Virus record (IMG/VR): IMGVR_UViG_3300036791_001168 | Coordinates: 1-40,518 of that record | Length of the DNA: 40,518 nt | Source: a virus | Reading direction: 5' to 3' (one strand) | Shown here: positions 21,844 through 29,864 of the stretch, piece by piece | Layout of the letters: every line of letters starts with the position of its first letter | How positions within the stretch are numbered: position 1 is the first letter of the stretch | The notes under the pieces: generated by a model | Databases searched by the model: none | The model's input: the letters and a program-made list of their open reading frames with translations, nothing else | What the model was told of the DNA's origin: nothing | Program-made: the position numbers and the translations under genes

Positions 21844-24800
21844 ATGCCTGATCAGCAGACCAACCAATTTGGCGACGTTGCCGTTGATCAACCCCCGCCA
21901 AACCCACCCCAGACGACGAACCAATTTGGCGATTCTCCCGCGGAGGCAGGACCCCTGGCACCCATCGGTTACCGGGATGGCATGCCGGTTTACAGTATTG
22001 ACGTCTACAACCGGGCAGTACCGCCGCAGCCACCCGTATACCAGGGCACTGACGCGCAGGGCAAGCCCATCGTCGCGCCCCCTCCGGGGCCGGCCGCGGC
22101 GCCGATGCCTTGGGAGCTGATGACCCCGTCGCAGCAGAGGGCGGCCTCTCCCGTCAGGCTGAACCCGCGCACGGGTCTGCCGATGACGCCCATGCTGATG
22201 GGAGATATTCCGATCGTCGACGCTCCCTTTACAGGCGCCAAGCGGGCGATCGGTGGCGTGGAACGGATCGGTGGCGCGGAGAATGCCCGGGACGTTGCCG
22301 GCGGCACGTCAGACGTCATCCGCGGCACGCTCGAGGCAGCCACCCCGCTTCTTCCAGGCGCATTCGCGGGAGCTCCCCTGGCGACGGCTCTCACGCTGGG
22401 TACCGGCACGGCACTCAGCGGCGGGACCGAGTTCCTCTTAAACAAACTGGGTCTCCCGAAGGAATACTCCGCACTGGCGAGCGATCTCATTGGGCTGTAT
22501 GGCGCCCACAAGGCCTATGAGAAGCTGCAGGGGATTGGCCAGGAAAGGGCCACCCGCGCAGCAACGCAGGGGCCGGCCCCCGCGCCTTCCCCGGAGGCGG
22601 CCGCAGCCGAACAAGTGATCGAGCAAGGCAGGAGATACGGGGTCCGTCTGAGTGCCGGCGACGTCTCCCAAAGCCCAGGTCTCAAGAACGTCGAGGTTGC
22701 CGCCGAGAAGGTCCCCGGAGTGGGGATGGGAGGGTTCCGAGAGGGGCAGCAGATCGAAGCGAAGGCGGCCGCGGGAAGGGTCACATCCCAGCTTCAAGAC
22801 GCTCTGATCGAGGCTGAACCGTCCGCACTTACAGACCTGCAGGACGCAGCCGAGGGAGGAGACCAGAGGGCTCGAAACGTTCTCGAGAAAATGAATGCGG
22901 CCGGCAATGATCCCGATCGGGTCATCCAGGCCTCAATCGGCCTCGGGGATTGGACAACCCGGCAGAGGGCGACGGAGCTCTACGATAAGGTCCAGAAATT
23001 AGCCGAGGACCACAACCTGGGCGACGTCCCCATGAATGCGACGGGCAAGGCGATCGGATCTTCGCTAGAACAATTGCGGCCGGCGAAACTCCCCAACAAA
23101 GAAGTCATCGGGCTGCTCGCGAAGATCAAAGAGAGCATCTCTCCCAAAGTGGATGAAGAAGGGAACCCGCTGCTCGATGATCAAGGGAGCCCGGTTGGAC
23201 CGAACAACAGCTACAGCCTTATCCGGCAGTTGCACTCTGATCTCGGCGAGCGGATCCGCGAGTATTACCAGGGCAACAACGCCTTGATCGGGGAGAAGGG
23301 AGTCGGATACCTCGAGCGGGTCCAGAATGCCCTGGAAGACGACATGCGGAACTACGCCAAAAACAGCGGAGTTTCACAAATTGTCGAAGCAGGGGACGCC
23401 GCGGACCAATACTACAAATCGGCTCGCGTGCCCTACAAGAACGGGATGCTCGCGGCCGCCGCGACCAGTACGGAGCCCGATCAGATTTTCCAGCAGTTCA
23501 TCAAGGAGGGCAAGGGTGACCGGGCACAGAATTTCTATGAAGCTCTGGACGACAGGGGCAAGGCCGCAGTCCGGTACAACATGGTGCGGAAAGCCGTGGA
23601 CGACGCGATCAACCCGCAGAACGGCATATTCAGCCCGCAGAAATTCTTCACCTCGGTGGACAAGCTCGATGAGGCCTACGGGGTCTTCTTCAATGCCAAG
23701 GACAAGGCCGAAATCCAGGGGTTCAAAAACCTCATGGGGCACATCACGCGCGCCGGGCAATATGCCGAGAATCCGCCCACCGGCCAACGAATCATTCCGT
23801 ATTTGGTAGGGGGCGCCATCGTTAAGGGACTATCGGCCGTCACGGCTCATCCTGTCCTGACGGGCGCCACGGCGGGGCTCATTGCAGGGGCCCGTGGCCT
23901 GTTTACCACGGTCAAGGGGCGCGATCTACTCCTGCAGCTCAGTGGGCTTAAAGAGGGCACTCCGCTAATGGATTCGGTGTGGCAGCGGATCGGGAAGGAA
24001 CTGCGCCCACCGGAGAAACCTCCGGAGCCCCCGCCGGCAGGAGGAGCACCTCCACCTCCTCCAGGGGGAGGGGGCGCGGCACCTCCCGGAGCAGGAGCAG
24101 CACCGGCAGGACCGGGAGGAGGAGGGCCAGGCGCGCCACCCGCGGCGCCGGCCGGTGGGGGAGCTGCTGCGGCGCCAGAGGGAGGCGAAGGCCAGGCAAG
24201 CCTCTACGAGAGGCTCAAGGCTCAAGGAGACGCCGCACTCGATCGCATCCGCAAGCGCGGCTCCTACACCGGGGAGAGAGCCAACGCGCTGCCGATCCCC
24301 GACATGAAGGACATGACGATCTGGGCGGCATCGAGGATCGGGCAGGGTGTGGTGGATCCGGCGGCACTGCGGAAGGAAATCGTCGCGCAGTTCGGAAAGC
24401 TCCCGATGAGTGCGGTTCGGGAGATTGCAGGGCAGGCCCATGATCAGGAGTTGAAGAACGTACGCGACTACAGGCTGGGAATGCCCCTGGGCGACATTCA
24501 CCCGCTGACGAGCGAGACCATCCCGCTGAACCCGGAGGTGGAACCTGGCTTGTCGAAGAAGAAAACCCGCTTATACAGCGGGCACGAACAGGGAACTGAG
24601 AGTAGAATCTGGACCCCTGAGCGGGAGGCAGCGGAGGGCCCGCTCGCGACCTCCAAATCCCCCTCCCAGCTCTCGTACATCGATGTTGCCCCGGAAGATG
24701 TGGAGGGGCTCAAGGCCGGCGAGAAGCCCGGCGAGAAGGGACGGAAGCTGATGGTCTACAGCCCGGGGCAAGACCCCGAACGCGCCACGGGACTGCTGAC

Positions 24801-25716
24801 GGAGGACGTCCAGCGTTACCTGCAGGACATGGTACGCAAGCGGCTGGGCGAGGTTCCGGACGACGCGCCCGACAACGTGAAGATGCGGCGCCTTCTGCGC
24901 TACGGCCGCGGGGAATTCAAAGAGCAGCTCGGGATGCCCTATAGCGGAGTGGACTGGTACGGGCCTGACACCGTGGAAGGGGACCGCCTGCTGCGCCAGC
25001 AGCGGCCGGAGCTCGCGGACCCGGACTTCGACACCATCCAGAAGGCCATGAGTGCGGCCATGTCGAACAACTCCAATCCCCAGGAGGAGGCCTTCAACGG
25101 GGCTCGGATCTGGGAGGAGGCCTTCGACAAATGGAAGCGCAACCCGAAAAGCACTCTACAGTTCCCGGCATTCCAGCCCGATGGAAAGACCTCCTGGCCG
25201 GCGCAGGGCGCCGGCTTCCAGATTGCGAAATTGAACCAGATGATCAAGGAGCTCGGGGTTCACGGCGCAGCAGAGTTCCTGCGCGACCCTCAGGTCCCGG
25301 GAAGAAATATTAAGCACTTCGTTCCCAACGCGAAGGAAATTCGGCTGGACGAGCACTTCCCAGGTAGCATTGTGCTGGGTCCGAAAATCGGCGTCTACTT
25401 CAACCAGATCATGAATATCCCGCAGCCGGGCTCGGTGGTGGACGTCTGGATGATGAGGCGCATGGGGCGCCTACTGGGAAACCTGTTCGATACCAACGGC
25501 AAGGAGATCGACGCGCCGCGGACGGAGGGAGAACGCAACCTTTCAATGGACATGGATGCGCGCCTCGGGCGGGAGCACGAGCTCGCCACACGAGACGCGC
25601 AAAGCGTAGGCTGGCATTACGAGCAGGAACTGTACCGCCGGCTGGGACTCAACGTGAAGAGCTTCCGCCGGTCAGACGGAATCCGCAAGTACCTCGACTC
25701 ACTTGGAATTAAGTAA
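21844..25716 (+). CDS. Very large internal virion / ejection protein
   Basis: 1290 aa, the largest gene. A Pro-rich, disordered N-terminus with two NQFGD motifs is followed by a glycine/alanine hydrophobic stretch (residues ~155-205), a long helical region, a second hydrophobic stretch (~655-700), a nearly pure Pro/Gly/Ala linker (~720-775) and a distinct C-terminal region (~800-1290) with SQLSYIDVAPEDVEGL, VVDVWMMRRMGRLLGNLFD and SVGWHYEQELYRRLGL. The last part resembles large polyvalent phage proteins, but no active site can be named. Probably the last protein ejected with the DNA, possibly carrying an enzymatic cargo domain. Its 3' end overlaps the convergent gene by 18 bp. Confidence 0.75.
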   Translation: MPDQQTNQFGDVAVDQPPPNPPQTTNQFGDSPAEAGPLAPIGYRDGMPVYSIDVYNRAVPPQPPVYQGTDAQGKPIVAPPPGPAAAPMPWELMTPSQQRAASPVRLNPRTGLPMTPMLMGDIPIVDAPFTGAKRAIGGVERIGGAENARDVAGGTSDVIRGTLEAATPLLPGAFAGAPLATALTLGTGTALSGGTEFLLNKLGLPKEYSALASDLIGLYGAHKAYEKLQGIGQERATRAATQGPAPAPSPEAAAAEQVIEQGRRYGVRLSAGDVSQSPGLKNVEVAAEKVPGVGMGGFREGQQIEAKAAAGRVTSQLQDALIEAEPSALTDLQDAAEGGDQRARNVLEKMNAAGNDPDRVIQASIGLGDWTTRQRATELYDKVQKLAEDHNLGDVPMNATGKAIGSSLEQLRPAKLPNKEVIGLLAKIKESISPKVDEEGNPLLDDQGSPVGPNNSYSLIRQLHSDLGERIREYYQGNNALIGEKGVGYLERVQNALEDDMRNYAKNSGVSQIVEAGDAADQYYKSARVPYKNGMLAAAATSTEPDQIFQQFIKEGKGDRAQNFYEALDDRGKAAVRYNMVRKAVDDAINPQNGIFSPQKFFTSVDKLDEAYGVFFNAKDKAEIQGFKNLMGHITRAGQYAENPPTGQRIIPYLVGGAIVKGLSAVTAHPVLTGATAGLIAGARGLFTTVKGRDLLLQLSGLKEGTPLMDSVWQRIGKELRPPEKPPEPPPAGGAPPPPPGGGGAAPPGAGAAPAGPGGGGPGAPPAAPAGGGAAAAPEGGEGQASLYERLKAQGDAALDRIRKRGSYTGERANALPIPDMKDMTIWAASRIGQGVVDPAALRKEIVAQFGKLPMSAVREIAGQAHDQELKNVRDYRLGMPLGDIHPLTSETIPLNPEVEPGLSKKKTRLYSGHEQGTESRIWTPEREAAEGPLATSKSPSQLSYIDVAPEDVEGLKAGEKPGEKGRKLMVYSPGQDPERATGLLTEDVQRYLQDMVRKRLGEVPDDAPDNVKMRRLLRYGRGEFKEQLGMPYSGVDWYGPDTVEGDRLLRQQRPELADPDFDTIQKAMSAAMSNNSNPQEEAFNGARIWEEAFDKWKRNPKSTLQFPAFQPDGKTSWPAQGAGFQIAKLNQMIKELGVHGAAEFLRDPQVPGRNIKHFVPNAKEIRLDEHFPGSIVLGPKIGVYFNQIMNIPQPGSVVDVWMMRRMGRLLGNLFDTNGKEIDAPRTEGERNLSMDMDARLGREHELATRDAQSVGWHYEQELYRRLGLNVKSFRRSDGIRKYLDSLGIK

Positions 25717-25905
25717 GTCATCCCATTTGCTCTTGCCGGTGCGCTCGTATTCGTCCAGTTGCTCGTCCAGTTCCTTGCTGGCTTCTTTCAGCAGTTCACC
25801 GAACGTATACTTGTGGGCGTCTCCGGCCTTCTCGTGCCGGTGACGGACCCTGAGCAGAGCCCACTCCAGGGCTTCGTGGCTCTTCCGAATTTCCGCTATC
25901 GTCAT
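25699..25905 (-). CDS. Small charged helical hypothetical protein
   Basis: 68 aa. Start chosen at ATG 25905, with GGAGG six bases upstream. Sequence MTIAEIRKSHEALEWALLRV ... then ELLKEASKELDEQLDEYERT is all helical and charged. Last gene of the minus operon from 28376; convergent with, and overlapping by 18 bp, the ejection gene. Function unknown. Confidence 0.68.
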   Translation of the reverse strand: MTIAEIRKSHEALEWALLRVRHRHEKAGDAHKYTFGELLKEASKELDEQLDEYERTGKSKWDDLLNSK

Positions 25906-25907
25906 CT

Positions 25908-26219
25908 TTATCCTCCGCTCATTGCCGCAGCCTGCCGGCGTGAAACCTGAAGCAGACGCAAGCACCTGTCCGTAAGCTCTGCCTCGTGAGAGCGTTCATT
26001 CAGGGACGCCTGGTTGTACAAGCGTAGCTGCTCTTCCCCTACCGCGGTTAACACCACCTCCGACTTCTCGCCGGCCCCGCGCTTTGCGATCCAACCGTTC
26101 TGAGCGACGGAGCCTAAGGTGTTGGCGTGTGCGTGGCGCAGATACTCGAGCGTCACATGGTTGTGATGAATGAATTTCAGAGTGCCGTACTGGTGACGGC
26201 TTAAGGTTCGATAGAGCAA
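25908..26219 (-). CDS. Putative winged-helix DNA-binding protein
   Basis: 103 aa from TTG 26219, with AAGGAG eight bases upstream. QYGTLKFIHHNHVTLEYL, then NTLGSVAQNGWIAKRG and VVLTAVGEEQLRLY reproduce the recognition-helix, wing and LTxxGxExL ending of MarR/PadR-like winged helices. It could be an early transcription regulator. Followed after two bases by the downstream gene. Confidence 0.62.
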   Translation of the reverse strand: MLYRTLSRHQYGTLKFIHHNHVTLEYLRHAHANTLGSVAQNGWIAKRGAGEKSEVVLTAVGEEQLRLYNQASLNERSHEAELTDRCLRLLQVSRRQAAAMSGG

Positions 26220-26233
26220 GAGTTCTTCTCCTT

Positions 26234-26836
26234 TTAGTGTTGCTGTCGTTGGCCTCTCTGCATCCGCTTGAGATCTTCGATGAACCCGGTCAACTGGTCA
26301 CGCTTCATTTCCATAGCCCCGATCGCATCAGCTAACGTCATCGGGACCGGCGCCTGAACTTCCATGGGGAAGAGTTGTCTCACGGTAACGTGTTCCGCAC
26401 CATTCGCAGAGGCCTCGGACGGTACCGTCTTAACTACTCGCAAGTCCTCGGCATTCGCCATGTGCCGCAGGGGAGCAGGTATTTTGTGCCGATGAATCCA
26501 TTCCCACATCTGCTGGTGATTAACACCGTATTTCTGCAGAAACGCTGACTTGACGCCGTTTTTTCGCGGGAGCGACTGATACTCACGCTTCAAATCATCG
26601 AGGGGCCCGCCGGCCAAATCGGCACGAAGGGACAACTCTTTCGTGCCCTCAAGCTTAAAGCCAGGGTGGCTGAGAGGATATGTCTGCTGGAGCTTATACA
26701 GCCATGAGGAACTCAGCCCATGCTCTTCTGCGTAACCTCTTGAAGAGCCCCCGGCCTCAACGGCTGCGTGGGCTTCTCGGAGAATCTGTTCTTTCTCGGC
26801 ATCGGTTCGGTAATTCCGAGGCTTGCGTCTCTTCAT
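26234..26836 (-). CDS. Putative DNA-binding protein with two HTH segments
   Basis: 200 aa from ATG. The first segment (YRTDAEKEQILREAHAAV, GLSSSWLYKLQQ) looks like the HTH of transposase OrfA or terminase-small-like proteins, the second (FLQKYGVNHQQMWEWIHRHK) like another. The C-terminal ~70 residues are helical. No transposase catalytic domain and no insertion-sequence ends are nearby, so a phage regulator is more likely than a transposase remnant. Confidence 0.65.
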   Translation of the reverse strand: MKRRKPRNYRTDAEKEQILREAHAAVEAGGSSRGYAEEHGLSSSWLYKLQQTYPLSHPGFKLEGTKELSLRADLAGGPLDDLKREYQSLPRKNGVKSAFLQKYGVNHQQMWEWIHRHKIPAPLRHMANAEDLRVVKTVPSEASANGAEHVTVRQLFPMEVQAPVPMTLADAIGAMEMKRDQLTGFIEDLKRMQRGQRQQH

Positions 26837-26857
26837 CGATTTACATTGCCTCCATCT

Positions 26858-27127
26858 TTAGCTGACTTTCTTCTTCGTCAAATCAAACTCAATCGGTACA
26901 ACCATCCTCGACGGATTTGTCCCGATTCGGAAGAACCGGTCTATGGGGTCGAGCTCATCGAGGAATTCAATTTCTATCATATGCAGCCTGTGCGCCGCCA
27001 ATGCTTGTCCGTGCTTCTCGGCCAAGGACGGGATGAGGTTCTCAATCTCGTCTGAGTCAATCTCCACGCGATCTTCGAACTTCTTGAGGTAGCCGGCAAA
27101 GCCGCGGATCGCGAGGCGCATCTTCAT
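26858..27127 (-). CDS. Hypothetical protein
   Basis: 89 aa, MKMRLAIRGFAGYLKKFEDR ... with acidic EIDSDEIENLIPSLAEKHGQ and a C-terminal beta-like end (RMVVPIEFDLTKK). The ATG follows the TAA of the preceding small gene directly. No family recognised. Confidence 0.62.
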   Translation of the reverse strand: MKMRLAIRGFAGYLKKFEDRVEIDSDEIENLIPSLAEKHGQALAAHRLHMIEIEFLDELDPIDRFFRIGTNPSRMVVPIEFDLTKKKVS

Positions 27128-27235
27128 TTACCAGTGCTCCACCACATACAACAGACAGATGGCGCCGATAATGAGCTCCACACAGATCCTCATTCGAGCC
27201 ACGATCCACTTCTTGTCTTCAGTCGTCAAGCTCAT
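27128..27235 (-). CDS. Single-pass membrane microprotein
   Basis: 35 aa: a basic N-terminus (LTTEDKKWIVARMR) and one membrane segment (ICVELIIGAICLLYVV) ending EHW. ATG overlaps the stop of the upstream gene (ATGA) and the TAA abuts the next ATG, so it is part of a tightly coupled operon. Function unknown; too short for many gene callers. Confidence 0.6.
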   Translation of the reverse strand: MSLTTEDKKWIVARMRICVELIIGAICLLYVVEHW

Positions 27236-27501
27236 TTTTCGCCCTTTCCGTTGGTGTGTTCCCGCGTCAACACCTGAATGAGGTTCTGCAGCATTTCTTC
27301 CGTGCGGAGCTGACTGGCGGAAAGCTCTTCGAGGCGCGAGCCTACGACGTCCAATCGCGTGGCTACCACATCCAGAGTCGCGTTGACACCCGTCAACCAG
27401 TCTTGATGCGTGTCGATACGGGAGCCTTGCAAAACCCGCATTTCACGCTCATGGCGGATTTGTTCCTCGAGTTGTTTCAGCTTCCAATTTTCAGGGATCA
27501 C
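27232..27501 (-). CDS. Coiled-coil protein, PENWK family
   Basis: 89 aa from GTG 27501, chosen because it overlaps the previous TGA (GTGA) and gives (M)IPENWKLK, which parallels MNPENWKLV at 28227; GTG 27510 is three codons earlier. Heptad-like helix (LDVVATRLDVVGSRLEELSA) with no membrane segment. Likely interacts with the membrane-anchored paralog (inference). Confidence 0.62.
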   Translation of the reverse strand: MIPENWKLKQLEEQIRHEREMRVLQGSRIDTHQDWLTGVNATLDVVATRLDVVGSRLEELSASQLRTEEMLQNLIQVLTREHTNGKGEK

Positions 27502-27689
27502 TTTGCCCACCTCGCTTGAGCAGCCTTCCTAGAAAGCTCGGATCTTCGTTTCTTACCAAGGGACTCTGCTCGAGCGGGTCCTCCTACAAGACCTCCCGAA
27601 CGAGCAACCTCAGATCTTTGTTCGGGAGTCATTGTCACCATACGCCGCTGAGACAGTGCAACAGCGGCGGCATTCTTTCGTTTCGTCAT
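27498..27689 (-). CDS. Small basic RWAK-type protein
   Basis: 63 aa, very basic: AAAVALSQRRMVTMTPEQRS, GGLVGGPARAESLGKKRR and SRKAAQARWAK at the end. The pattern (ALxRxGGxxRAxxLxPExRxEIARKAAxARW) is widespread in bacteria and phages as short proteins of unknown function, possibly nucleic-acid binding. It overlaps the next gene by GTGA. Confidence 0.68.
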   Translation of the reverse strand: MTKRKNAAAVALSQRRMVTMTPEQRSEVARSGGLVGGPARAESLGKKRRSELSRKAAQARWAK

Positions 27690-27727
27690 GAAGCCCAGAA
27701 TATCCTTTCTTCAGTCGCGCCATCTTC

Positions 27728-27937
27728 TCAAGGCCTGATCAAGAATTGCACGAGGTCTCGCAGCCCAAGAAGGCAAAGGTACCCCACCATTCCGAGAGCT
27801 GCATATAAGATCAGGTAAACCAGTGGACGGAAGACCCAACGTTCAACGAAGTCTGGAGTTTCGGCCGTCTTGATCAAACAAATCATGAAAGCCGCAAAAC
27901 TGACACTGCCAACGAACCTCCAGTCTTCCAGCGTCAT
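27728..27937 (-). CDS. Two-segment membrane protein
   Basis: 69 aa. Hydrophobic stretches at about residues 9-24 (GSVSFAAFMICLIK) and 37-60 (PLVYLILYAALGMVGYLCLL) are separated by a polar ETPDFVERWVF loop. ATG overlaps the previous TGA. One of several holin candidates; direct evidence is lacking. Confidence 0.62.
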   Translation of the reverse strand: MTLEDWRFVGSVSFAAFMICLIKTAETPDFVERWVFRPLVYLILYAALGMVGYLCLLGLRDLVQFLIRP

Positions 27938-28227
27938 CGATGCACCAACCGGGTATCGATGCGCTCATTCAGTCGCTTCTCCATTTCGACCAAGTTGAGT
28001 TCGATTTTGGATAAGCCGCTCTCCGTGCGCTTCTCCATCTCAACCATCTCTAGCTTGACCCGTGATTCACTTTGGGCCATCTCCGTTTTGGTTTGGGCTG
28101 CCAGTATTTTAATCTCGGCCCGCAGCCCGCGGGATTCCGCTCGCAGAGCCCACAGGATCGGGCCGGTCACGGTAGCCAGGAACATGCCGCCAAAGGCTAG
28201 GACCAACTTCCAGTTTTCCGGATTCAT
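27934..28227 (-). CDS. Membrane-anchored coiled-coil protein, PENWK family
   Basis: 97 aa from ATG 28227 (GGAGGG upstream, ATGA overlap with the zinc-ribbon stop). MNPENWKLVLAFGG begins a membrane segment to about residue 28, then a long charged coiled coil (RGLRAEIKILAAQTKTEM, KLEMVEMEKR repeats). Two near-repeats of (I/V)ELNLVEMEKR/LEMVEMEKR lie in the coil. Similar topology to spanin-like or scaffold-tether proteins; function unknown. Confidence 0.65.
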   Translation of the reverse strand: MNPENWKLVLAFGGMFLATVTGPILWALRAESRGLRAEIKILAAQTKTEMAQSESRVKLEMVEMEKRTESGLSKIELNLVEMEKRLNERIDTRLVHR

Positions 28228-28376
28228 TTCGCTACAGCCCTCCGCTTGGGAGCAACCGCCCACTTCGATACGGAATCCCAACGTGTCTGTTTGCAATTAG
28301 GACATTGCGCCGGCCTTCCTGGTTTTCGGGATGTCCAGCGATGCCCGCAGCGTAGGCATTTCAGTATATCGCTCAT
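28224..28376 (-). CDS. Zinc-ribbon microprotein
   Basis: 50 aa. CLRCGHRWTSR followed by GRPAQCPNC makes two CxxC pairs of a compact zinc ribbon; the CxxCGHxW...GRPxxCPxCKxxxW pattern is common in bacteria and phages. ATG 28388 and TTG are in frame upstream, so the start may be four to six codons earlier. First gene of the minus operon, running from the divergent promoter region. Confidence 0.7.
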   Translation of the reverse strand: MSDILKCLRCGHRWTSRKPGRPAQCPNCKQTRWDSVSKWAVAPKRRAVAK

Positions 28377-28402
28377 GCTAATCATCATACTCAATCTTTC
28401 AC

Positions 28403-28444
28403 TTGCCTCCTTCGTAATAATAATAATATACTATTGGTATGCAA
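28403..28444. promoter_or_regulatory. AT-rich bidirectional promoter region
   Basis: On the plus strand TTGCCT (28403-28408) and TATACT (28427-28432) are 18 bp apart, and the ATG of the next gene starts at 28439, six bases after the -10, so the mRNA may be leaderless. On the minus strand TTGCAT (28444-28439) and TATTAT (16-bp spacing) drive the opposite operon. The run of TAA/TTA triplets in a GC-rich genome is conspicuous. Confidence 0.55.
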
Positions 28445-28657
28445 ACAACCGTGCAGTTGATGAAGACCTCGACCGGCTGGAACGTTCATTACCAGTCTGG
28501 TCCGAGAGCAGAAGTGATCCGTAGCCTTTTCGGGACCGACATACTCCCCTTGCCGTACACGTCCGAGATGTCCTTCGCTGATGCGCTGGCGCAGTTCGTC
28601 CGCAACACACAGGGCGTAGTGAGCTCCGATGCCGCCGGCAAAGTGGTGCTCTCGTGA
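28439..28657 (+). CDS. Hypothetical early protein
   Basis: 72 aa, MQTTVQLMKTSTGWNVHYQS ... with an ADALAQFVRNTQG helix and a VVSSDAAGKVVLS end. First gene of the plus accessory operon with a promoter directly upstream and no Shine-Dalgarno. GTGA overlap with the next gene. No family recognised. Confidence 0.65.
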   Translation: MQTTVQLMKTSTGWNVHYQSGPRAEVIRSLFGTDILPLPYTSEMSFADALAQFVRNTQGVVSSDAAGKVVLS

Positions 28658-28887
28658 GGCGGCGCCCCAAGGCACGCTTCCTCGACCTCTCCAAGGTCAT
28701 TATCGGCGCGATGACCGACAAGCCCTCTCAGACCGGCCGGCGCGTGCCTGAGGTGCGCGTCCCGGTCAAATCGAAGTACCGCGGCCAGTGTCCAACCTGC
28801 GGCGGCGCCAAGGTGGTCGAATCGCCCATTCCCGGCATCACGTGGCTCTGTCCGTATTGCACGGGATACCAAGGCTGCGGCCAGTGA
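28654..28887 (+). CDS. Small zinc-finger protein
   Basis: 77 aa from GTG 28654. The C-terminal part has CPTCGGAKVV and CPYCTGYQGC, two CxxC motifs 18 residues apart; the N-terminus is basic. Starts and stops overlap both neighbours. Function unknown, probably nucleic-acid binding. Confidence 0.65.
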   Translation: MRRRPKARFLDLSKVIIGAMTDKPSQTGRRVPEVRVPVKSKYRGQCPTCGGAKVVESPIPGITWLCPYCTGYQGCGQ

Positions 28888-29243
28888 ACTCCCGCTCTCT
28901 GTACTTCGCAGTTCACGGGGAGCGGCCGAAACGCCGTTCCCCCCGCGCGCGGCGCCGCGGCCCAGCCCGTGACTGGCGCTACCTCGCCTGGATCCGCTCC
29001 CTGCCCTGCCTCTTGTGCGGGGACAAGGCAGAAGCCGCACACACCGGTAGCGACGGTGGGACAAGCATGAAAGCCTCGGACTTCTCCGCGGTCCCCCTGT
29101 GCCACCACTGCCACCAGGCCGGCCAGCATTCCTATCACAAAATCGGGCGGGAGGCTTTCGAACTCCTGCATGACGTCAATCTGGCGGCCCTCGTGCGCCG
29201 CCTCAATGATGCGTGGTTCGCCCATGCTCACGAGGTCAAATAA
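28884..29243 (+). CDS. HNH-like/DUF968-type putative nuclease
   Basis: 119 aa from GTG 28884, which overlaps the previous stop (GTGA). WRYLAWIRSLPCLLCGDKAE, AAHTGSDGGTSMKASDFSAV and PLCHHCHQAGQHSYHK give the C-x2-C ... AHxG ... KxxDxxxVPLCxxHHxxxH pattern of DUF968/Ref-like HNH proteins of phages. Such proteins cut DNA or resolve recombination intermediates. The second Cys pair is present as C-x2-C (CHHC). Confidence 0.78.
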   Translation: MNSRSLYFAVHGERPKRRSPRARRRGPARDWRYLAWIRSLPCLLCGDKAEAAHTGSDGGTSMKASDFSAVPLCHHCHQAGQHSYHKIGREAFELLHDVNLAALVRRLNDAWFAHAHEVK

Positions 29244-29338
29244 TGCGTAATTACCTGGAAGCGATCCGCGGAGGCCTGGGCGGCCTCCTCCTGCTGTTGC
29301 TCTTCGTCCTGGTTGCTCTCACAATGGAGGGGCGATGA
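29243..29338 (+). CDS. Single-pass membrane microprotein
   Basis: 31 aa: MRNYLEAIRGGL then a Leu-rich membrane segment (GGLLLLLLFVLVALTM) and EGR. The ATG shares a base with the previous TAA, and its TGA overlaps the next ATG. Function unknown. Confidence 0.55.
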   Translation: MRNYLEAIRGGLGGLLLLLLFVLVALTMEGR

Positions 29339-29616
29339 GCGCACCCGGATACTGGATGCATGAGCGGAGCGGGCGGCTGGCGCCGGCGGTGGAACGCTAC
29401 CTCACCGGCGAACTGCAATCCGCGGACATCGCCCTCATTCGCGCCTATCTGCGGCAATGGATCAATTCACCCGTCTGGGATGCTAATCCCAACCTCGACG
29501 CGGAAGGCACCCGGCAACTGGCGGATATGCGATCGCGCGCGGCCTCGATCGAGACCCGTGAAGATATCGACGCCTGGCTGCACACGGCCACCGACATGGG
29601 GATGGACCCGCTATGA
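29335..29616 (+). CDS. Conserved phage hypothetical protein
   Basis: 93 aa. YWMHERSGRLAPAVERYL, IALIRAYLRQWINSPVW and DIDAWLHTATDMGMDPL form a pattern I recognise from phages and mobile elements of diverse bacteria, usually next to replication or recombination genes. No known function. Coupled to its neighbours by ATGA overlaps. Confidence 0.7.
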   Translation: MSAPGYWMHERSGRLAPAVERYLTGELQSADIALIRAYLRQWINSPVWDANPNLDAEGTRQLADMRSRAASIETREDIDAWLHTATDMGMDPL

Positions 29617-29864
29617 CGCCTGAAGAGATGACCGGCGAGCAATTGCTCGCGCCCAGAGAGATCACTGCCTGCGTGGAAGCCACCGACGAAACCTGGAGCG
29701 TCACGTTGTCCTGCGGGCATGAGACTGTATTCATCACTCGGCCGCCGGCAAAATTGGAGGTGTGTAGTCAATGCGTCGATATCCTGCTTGAGAGACGGAG
29801 GCGGGGGGAAGGCGATCTACTCACCGGCAACCACGAGCGGGACATGGGAGGGCACGGCCAATGA
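29613..29864 (+). CDS. Small cysteine-containing hypothetical protein
   Basis: 83 aa. WSVTLSCGHETVFITRPPA then VCSQCVDILLERR suggests a single zinc-binding site of CGH + CxxC type. The C-terminus is polar. It overlaps both neighbours. Confidence 0.62.
   Translation: MTPEEMTGEQLLAPREITACVEATDETWSVTLSCGHETVFITRPPAKLEVCSQCVDILLERRRRGEGDLLTGNHERDMGGHGQ

Noticed and set aside
19714-21924. 736-codon minus-strand open frame opposite the ejection genes
   Set aside because: Antisense shadow; Arg/Leu/Gly-rich with no motifs and no promoter.
26234-26836. Insertion-sequence transposase
   Set aside because: Only HTH-like segments; no DDE domain, no terminal inverted repeats and no target-site duplication seen.
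27232-27510. GTG 27510 as start of the coiled-coil gene
   Set aside because: GTG 27501 overlaps the previous stop (GTGA) and gives a start that parallels MNPENWK of its paralog.
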